Source: Roseburia sp.
Lineage (GTDB): Bacteria; Bacillota; Clostridia; Lachnospirales; Lachnospiraceae
NCBI GenBank assembly: GCA_017937095.1
Contig: JAGBEG010000004.1
Span: 248,001 to 312,000, forward strand
Length of the DNA: 64,000 bases
Direction: 5' to 3'
The first letter of the stretch is position 1. Each line of letters opens with the position of its first letter. The notes under the pieces are model-generated. The model worked only from the letters and a program-made list of their open reading frames with translations, did no database searches and had not been told where the DNA came from. The position numbers and the translations under genes were made by a program. Positions 59,992 to 64,000 of the stretch are shown here, one piece after another.

Positions 59992-61392
59992 TTAATGACT
60001 TTGCTCTTCCTTTCGGCGTTTCTGTTCTTCTTCCTTGCGCTCTGCATCGTAGAGAGAAGCGATATTCTGCTGGGCAATCAGAAGCTCCTGGGCATCACTT
60101 TTCGCTAGTCTGTATTCGGCATAGGTCTGCTTTTTTGCTGCCAGCACCTCAGCATATTCAATACTGAGATCCTTTACTCTTGGAAGCTTCCTTACGCCCA
60201 ATTCATCGAAAGCCGCCTTTGCAGCTTTATGAATCGTAATCTCTTCCCGATGTGCCTCCAGAAACTTTTTGCTGTAACCGGCTTTGCGGTATTCCTCATA
60301 AATGGCACGCGTCTTGGAATAATTGATGATATGCTTTTTCAGAGTGCCGATCTCCGCCAATCGCTTTTCCGATTGATGAATAGAGGAGAGAAGGGCGTCC
60401 CTTTTGGCAGTCTGCTGCTGCACAAGCTGGTCCAGCTGCTCCATGCTTTCAATCTTATGATCCCGCAGAAACAGCAGCGTCTTCGACATCTGCTTCAGGT
60501 TATAAACCGATGCCCAGCGTTGATATCCGGCACCTTTGTTCTGCAGCTTGCTCTGGATATCAATGACAAGATTGAAGGGACGGACATCTGTGTGGTAGTT
60601 GCGTTTTTCTCTTGGCTTGTGTTCCTGCTGCCCGAGGAAATGAGATCGCAGATCCGCCTCGGTATAGCCGTCCTCCAGAGAGGACAGGCGGATAAAACGG
60701 GCCTGATTTTTCCCTTTGACGGAAATATGCTTTCCGCATTTTATCTCATAATCCAGTGCCTGCAGCTCCTGCAGAAATGCTTCAAAGGACTCCGGCTTCT
60801 TCTGCAGAACAGCATCGATATCCTCGCAAAGAACATCTCTATTTTTCACTCTGCGAGGATAGTCTGTTCGTTTTGCACGCTCCCTGTATGGCTTCGGAGT
60901 AATAACGGATAGGCCGTTTTCCAGGCAGACCAGATCACTGACTCTCTGTAGAGCAATGCTGGATAGCCAGAAGTTTTTGAACTTCCTGGTTCCGTCAATG
61001 GAAGTGGAATTGAAGACGATGTGATTATGGACATGGGCTCGATCGGTATGAGTTGCTACGATAAAGGCATACTTGCCTTTTGTAAAACGGAGAGCCAGCT
61101 CCTGTCCCAATCGGTTCGCTTCCTCCGGTGTGATCTCGCCGGGCTTGAAGGACTGACGGATCTGATAAGCAATCACTTCATGCCTCTGGCGGCGGCCGGT
61201 GGTCTGCTCATATTGGCGTTTCGACAGCATGAATTCTTCATCCACGGTCATGGGATCGCACTGATACCCGGTGACCAGTTCACCCTTGTCCGTCTTCTCC
61301 GGATTCTTCGCATAATCCGTTCTGTCGCCCAGACTCTGGGCAAGGGTTTTTCCTTTATTCACATGCATGGGTATCAGTCTTGTTGCTGCCAT
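59992..61392 (-). CDS. relaxase (MobP/VirD2-type)
   Basis: 466 residues from ATG at 61392 (AAAGGAG nine bases upstream). Relaxase fold: YAKNPEKT, HEVIAYQIRQSF and the metal motif THTDRAHVHNHIVF near 114-127. The second half is a helical tail with PFNLVIDIQSKLQNKGAGYQRWA and a charged coiled end. Nicks DNA at oriT and stays bound to lead transfer. Confidence 0.93.
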   Translation of the reverse strand: MAATRLIPMHVNKGKTLAQSLGDRTDYAKNPEKTDKGELVTGYQCDPMTVDEEFMLSKRQYEQTTGRRQRHEVIAYQIRQSFKPGEITPEEANRLGQELALRFTKGKYAFIVATHTDRAHVHNHIVFNSTSIDGTRKFKNFWLSSIALQRVSDLVCLENGLSVITPKPYRERAKRTDYPRRVKNRDVLCEDIDAVLQKKPESFEAFLQELQALDYEIKCGKHISVKGKNQARFIRLSSLEDGYTEADLRSHFLGQQEHKPREKRNYHTDVRPFNLVIDIQSKLQNKGAGYQRWASVYNLKQMSKTLLFLRDHKIESMEQLDQLVQQQTAKRDALLSSIHQSEKRLAEIGTLKKHIINYSKTRAIYEEYRKAGYSKKFLEAHREEITIHKAAKAAFDELGVRKLPRVKDLSIEYAEVLAAKKQTYAEYRLAKSDAQELLIAQQNIASLYDAERKEEEQKRRKEEQSH

Positions 61393-61475
61393 GGGCATCC
61401 GCTCCTTTCTCATTTTTTTGCAAAAGAAAAGACCTGAGGCGTATCAATTCCTCAGGTCCGTTAAGTTATGATTCG

Positions 61476-61769
61476 TCATGAAAAGATAAATTTCGACAAT
61501 TTCCCGGTCAATGCTTCCAGCCCGAGAGAGACTGCCTCAGCAAACATGATTGCCAGAAAAACCAGAACGGCAAATCCAAATAGGAGCGCCGCATAGATCC
61601 AGGCATGCTGAAAAAGAAGCATCACAATGCAGACGCCCAATACCAGATATACAAGTCCGGCGACCATCGTCGAAAGGTTCAAGGCAAGGGAATAGAAGAT
61701 AGAGAGCACAGCAACAATTGCCATGATCGGCAGCGCGAGTATTCGAAATGGAAGTTTGACCAGCCACAT
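61476..61769 (-). CDS. small membrane protein of the mobile element
   Basis: 97 residues with three membrane helices (FRILALPIMAIVAVLSIFYSL, LVLGVCIVMLL, ALLFGFAVLVFLAIMF; cited for position). GGAGG before the ATG. Such proteins sit between MobC and relaxase in related Clostridial elements; no function is known. Confidence 0.8.
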   Translation of the reverse strand: MWLVKLPFRILALPIMAIVAVLSIFYSLALNLSTMVAGLVYLVLGVCIVMLLFQHAWIYAALLFGFAVLVFLAIMFAEAVSLGLEALTGKLSKFIFS

Positions 61770-61863
61770 AAATGAGTCCTCCTTTGTTTTTTGAGTATAG
61801 TCTATAAAGTGATTTTTCCGAAGTCAAGGATGTCAACGCCGCGCTCCGGTGCTTCCTATGTAT

Positions 61864-61888
61864 TCGGTGTGACAGCAATCTGCCACAC
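61864..61888. repeat. inverted repeat after MobC, weak oriT candidate
   Basis: CGGTGTG, 11 bases, CACACCG, a perfect 7-bp stem next to the MobC stop with no T run. Relaxase sites often have such a repeat, but no nic sequence is recognised. Confidence 0.3.
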
Positions 61889-61895
61889 CGTTTCT

Positions 61896-62228
61896 TTACT
61901 GGATCGTCGCCAGTCTTGCCAGAATCTCTTTCGCAATTTCCCAGATTTCATTCTGCCTGTTCTGCAGATCCTGAATGTCCTCCGCATAGATAGAGCCGGT
62001 CTCATTGGCTCGTTTTGCATACTGATTCAGATTGTTGCTGCAGTATCGAAGAAGGGAGACCATTTCCTTTACATCATCCAGTTCCAGGTTGACGCAGTAG
62101 CCGTCCAGCGCCATCTTTCGAAGATAAGAGCTCTTGTTGCGGATACCCAGTTCATCCATCTTTTGCTGCATGCGCTCCAGTTCTTCCTGAGACATTACGA
62201 AGTGGACCCATTTATCTCTTGCCTGCAT
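61896..62228 (-). CDS. MobC relaxosome protein
   Basis: 110 residues. Family marks: ELERMQQKMDELGIRNKSSYLRKMALDG and the helical end LNQYAKRANETGSIYAEDIQDL. Helps the relaxase open DNA at oriT. AGGAGG precedes the ATG. Confidence 0.9.
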   Translation of the reverse strand: MQARDKWVHFVMSQEELERMQQKMDELGIRNKSSYLRKMALDGYCVNLELDDVKEMVSLLRYCSNNLNQYAKRANETGSIYAEDIQDLQNRQNEIWEIAKEILARLATIQ

Positions 62229-62251
62229 GGGGTACCTCCTGATGTTTATTT

Positions 62252-62767
62252 TTACTCACGAACTCTTTCCTCCGGACCGCAGAAAATAAAAGGACGCTCC
62301 GGTCTGTGAGGAGGTTCATGCAGCTGCTGCTCCTTCAGCTTTGCAAGCACAGACTGCTTTGCCTCCTCATCGGCACATTTGCATGCTTGAAGCGTCGGAT
62401 CCGGTTCCGGAAGGTTATTGATGATACCGTCAAAGCTATTGTCATTCTGCTCCACCGCGTCTTCCACAGCACGAAGGGCAGCTCTTCCGGGATCTTTTTC
62501 CGGAAACCGTTCCGGATGAAGAATGATCTCCACACGGTTCATCACCTGGGGATCGTCGAAGACAACACCATTCAGCCATTCCTCGCATTCATGCCAGCCG
62601 CCCATGGTAATGACCTGACCGCCTTCGCCAAAGAAACGGAGATTATCGTTGGTGCTTTCAAGTCCGTCATAGGTATAACCGGCTGCCTCCATCGCTGCAA
62701 TCAGCGGATCCTTATCTGCCGGAGTATCATGCATGGGCTCAGTGAATTCATCATGCCAATCACTCAT
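62252..62767 (-). CDS. hypothetical conserved protein of the mobile element
   Basis: 171 residues from ATG at 62767, overlapping the upstream gene by eight bases. Contains AMEAAGYTYDGLES, GGWHECEEWLNGVVFDD and a C-terminal CKCADEEAK. Acidic and soluble. Similar proteins are seen in Clostridial conjugative elements, but the function is not known. Confidence 0.7.
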   Translation of the reverse strand: MSDWHDEFTEPMHDTPADKDPLIAAMEAAGYTYDGLESTNDNLRFFGEGGQVITMGGWHECEEWLNGVVFDDPQVMNRVEIILHPERFPEKDPGRAALRAVEDAVEQNDNSFDGIINNLPEPDPTLQACKCADEEAKQSVLAKLKEQQLHEPPHRPERPFIFCGPEERVRE

Positions 62768-62978
62768 TTCCCTCGTCCTCCTCATACACGGTAAAGTCAA
62801 TAGCAGCAAAATCTGCGTCAGTCATGGCCGACATTTTCTTCAGCGTCTTCTCACAGAGTTCCTTCAGGTCACTGTCCTCGATATTTGGGATACTGGTTTT
62901 TATGTCGAAAATCGCCATTCTTCGACAAGTGTGATTCATCGCCTGAATAAGATTCATTTCTTCTACGGTAAACATCAT
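62760..62978 (-). CDS. transposon-transfer assisting protein
   Basis: 72 residues: MFTVEEMNLIQAMNH, then LKELCEKTLKKMSAMTDADFAAIDFT, the pattern of the TTRAP family of conjugative elements. Start overlaps the ArdC-like stop (GATGATG). Role in transfer is by family only. Confidence 0.8.
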   Translation of the reverse strand: MMFTVEEMNLIQAMNHTCRRMAIFDIKTSIPNIEDSDLKELCEKTLKKMSAMTDADFAAIDFTVYEEDEGNE

Positions 62979-64000
62979 CGCGATTCCTCCTTTTTCTGTT
63001 TCTTTTGTTTCTTCCGAGCAGTCTTTGTTTTCGGTTTTGAAGACTTCTCCTTTTCAGATTTTTCTTTCTTTGCCTGCAGATCCGCCAGAGCGGAGGGAGG
63101 GGATAGTGTGGCTTCTTTCTGCTCCACAGCCTCCCAGAATTTCTGGCACTGCTCTTGTGATAGGCCAAGGTTTTCCGTCTCCATAAATCCGAAAGTAACT
63201 TCTTTCACAGCTTCCGCAGTCTCTGCTTTTTCAACTTGAGATGTCCAGTAGTGAAGCTCAGCCATCGATGTCAGAACCGGTTCCAACTTCCGGAGTTCAC
63301 TCTCCGGCATGGTGTCCCAGACATCTTTTCCCTCAGAATGAATGGTAAAGCCTTCACCGTCCTCGTGCTGGGACACTGTAAGCTTCAGCGTCATCGGTTC
63401 ACCAACGATTTCACAGGAAAAGGTATGCTCCGCCATACGGGAATGCGGCATATACTCTGAGTCGATACATTCGATGTTCTTCACATCATCTGCTGTCAGG
63501 TGAGCCCAGGCATATTCCTTCTGCAGTACCGCCAGATGCTCATCGATTTCCGTGATCATCTCAGAAGCAGTCTTACGGATCTTATCCAGGGAGGCCTTCA
63601 GCTCCGGAGTTTCTTTCCCATGGGACCAGCCTGCCACATAGGCAAAGCTGTAGTCTCCGGTATCAATTCCGTAATGCTGACATACGGTAAAGGCCACCGA
63701 TTCGGCCTCCACCTCCTTATGATTTCTGGTAAGCTTCGGCTCCAGAGGATCCACCTTGATTGTGGGGTCAATGGAGTGAAGCTTCTGGTGGGTCATTTCG
63801 TGAATCGCTGTTTTCACAGTCTGCACCTGACTCATGCCTTCCTGAATGGCGATGCGGTTCTCGACGGTGTGGAAATATCCCTTTGCTCCGCCTGCGATCT
63901 GCTCAAAACCCATCGGTACCGGACAGGCCTTCTTCAATGCTTCGAAGAACATTTCATACTGCGCCACATCGCCGGTCAGCTCATTTACACCGAGAGTGGG
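62975..64000 (-). CDS. ArdC-like antirestriction metallopeptidase, 5' end missing
   Basis: The frame is open to the window edge, with NELTGDVAQYEMF just inside it, so the true start lies beyond 64000. HEMTH near the middle of the visible N-terminal third and the later EVEAESVAFTVCQHYG are the zincin ligands of ArdC-type and ImmA/IrrE-type proteins. The rest holds a tail with a DUF-like repeat and a lysine-rich end. These proteins protect incoming DNA from restriction. Confidence 0.85.
   Translation of the reverse strand, partial: PTLGVNELTGDVAQYEMFFEALKKACPVPMGFEQIAGGAKGYFHTVENRIAIQEGMSQVQTVKTAIHEMTHQKLHSIDPTIKVDPLEPKLTRNHKEVEAESVAFTVCQHYGIDTGDYSFAYVAGWSHGKETPELKASLDKIRKTASEMITEIDEHLAVLQKEYAWAHLTADDVKNIECIDSEYMPHSRMAEHTFSCEIVGEPMTLKLTVSQHEDGEGFTIHSEGKDVWDTMPESELRKLEPVLTSMAELHYWTSQVEKAETAEAVKEVTFGFMETENLGLSQEQCQKFWEAVEQKEATLSPPSALADLQAKKEKSEKEKSSKPKTKTARKKQKKQKKEESR

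Larger units (their letters stand above)
40745..64000 (-). mobile_element. integrative mobilizable/conjugative element in tRNA-Arg, left part
   Basis: Starts at the broken tRNA-Arg and runs past the window end. It holds int, xis, regulators, a 13-kb defence operon and a mobilization module (relaxase, MobC, transfer-assisting protein, ArdC-like protein). The gene types resemble Tn1549-like elements of Clostridia. Type IV secretion genes are not in view; they may lie beyond 64000. Confidence 0.85.

Overview
The window comes from a low-GC to mid-GC Firmicute of the class Clostridia, most likely a gut Lachnospiraceae. Evidence for this is the strong AGGAGG-type ribosome sites, the core gene order (arginine/lysine decarboxylase, P-loop kinase, yaaR, holB, ricT, tRNA methyltransferase), the sD-type promoter in front of a chemotaxis receptor, and the Clostridial style of the mobile elements. 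It has three blocks.

Block 1 (1-21050) is most of a Mu-like transposable prophage read on the minus strand. From its left end at 21050 it carries an XRE repressor region, a small Ner-like HTH protein, a DDE transposase (MuA), its ATPase partner (MuB), Gam, GemA, GH25 endolysin, a Mor-type activator, an early/late boundary hairpin, holin-like proteins, small terminase, large terminase, portal, a MuF-type minor head protein fused to a zincin toxin domain with a coupled small gene (putative immunity), scaffold, capsid, connectors and the start of a tail tube gene. The head module is SPP1/HK97-like while replication is Mu-like, so the phage is a mosaic. The left end cuts a host MerR/HTH-like gene after codon 38.

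Block 2 (21051-40744) is chromosome. It holds a TPR protein, lgt, a TrmN6-like methyltransferase, ricT, holB, yaaR, a guanylate-kinase-like gene and a decarboxylase (one minus-strand run like the yaa region of Bacillus), then mobA, an AbiE-type toxin-antitoxin pair, a D-Ala-D-Ala carboxypeptidase with a 70-bp tandem repeat at its 3' end, trmB, a chemotaxis receptor, tRNA-Lys, pepT and a membrane protein with an acidic repeat tail.

Block 3 (40745-64000) is an integrative mobilizable/conjugative element inserted in a tRNA-Arg(CCT) gene. The displaced 3' half of that tRNA is at 40745-40786, next to the integrase; the rebuilt tRNA should lie beyond 64000. The element carries int, a four-HTH protein, xis, a MazF/PemK-like protein, a structured non-coding region, XRE and LexA-like regulators, zinc-ribbon proteins, and then a 13-kb minus-strand defence operon: HTH, cytosine-5 methyltransferase, MORC/MutL-like GHKL ATPase, Z1 helicase-like protein, PD-(D/E)XK protein, nuclease-DUF2075 ATPase, WYL regulator and a large DUF262-DUF1524 protein. 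Relaxase, MobC, a transfer-assisting protein and an ArdC-like metallopeptidase close the window.

The strongest leads for new biology are the complete defence operon with its paired HTH modules, the MuF-zincin/immunity cassette, the Mu left-end architecture with insulating terminators, the candidate small RNA at 17963-18012, and the structured region at 44290-44660.
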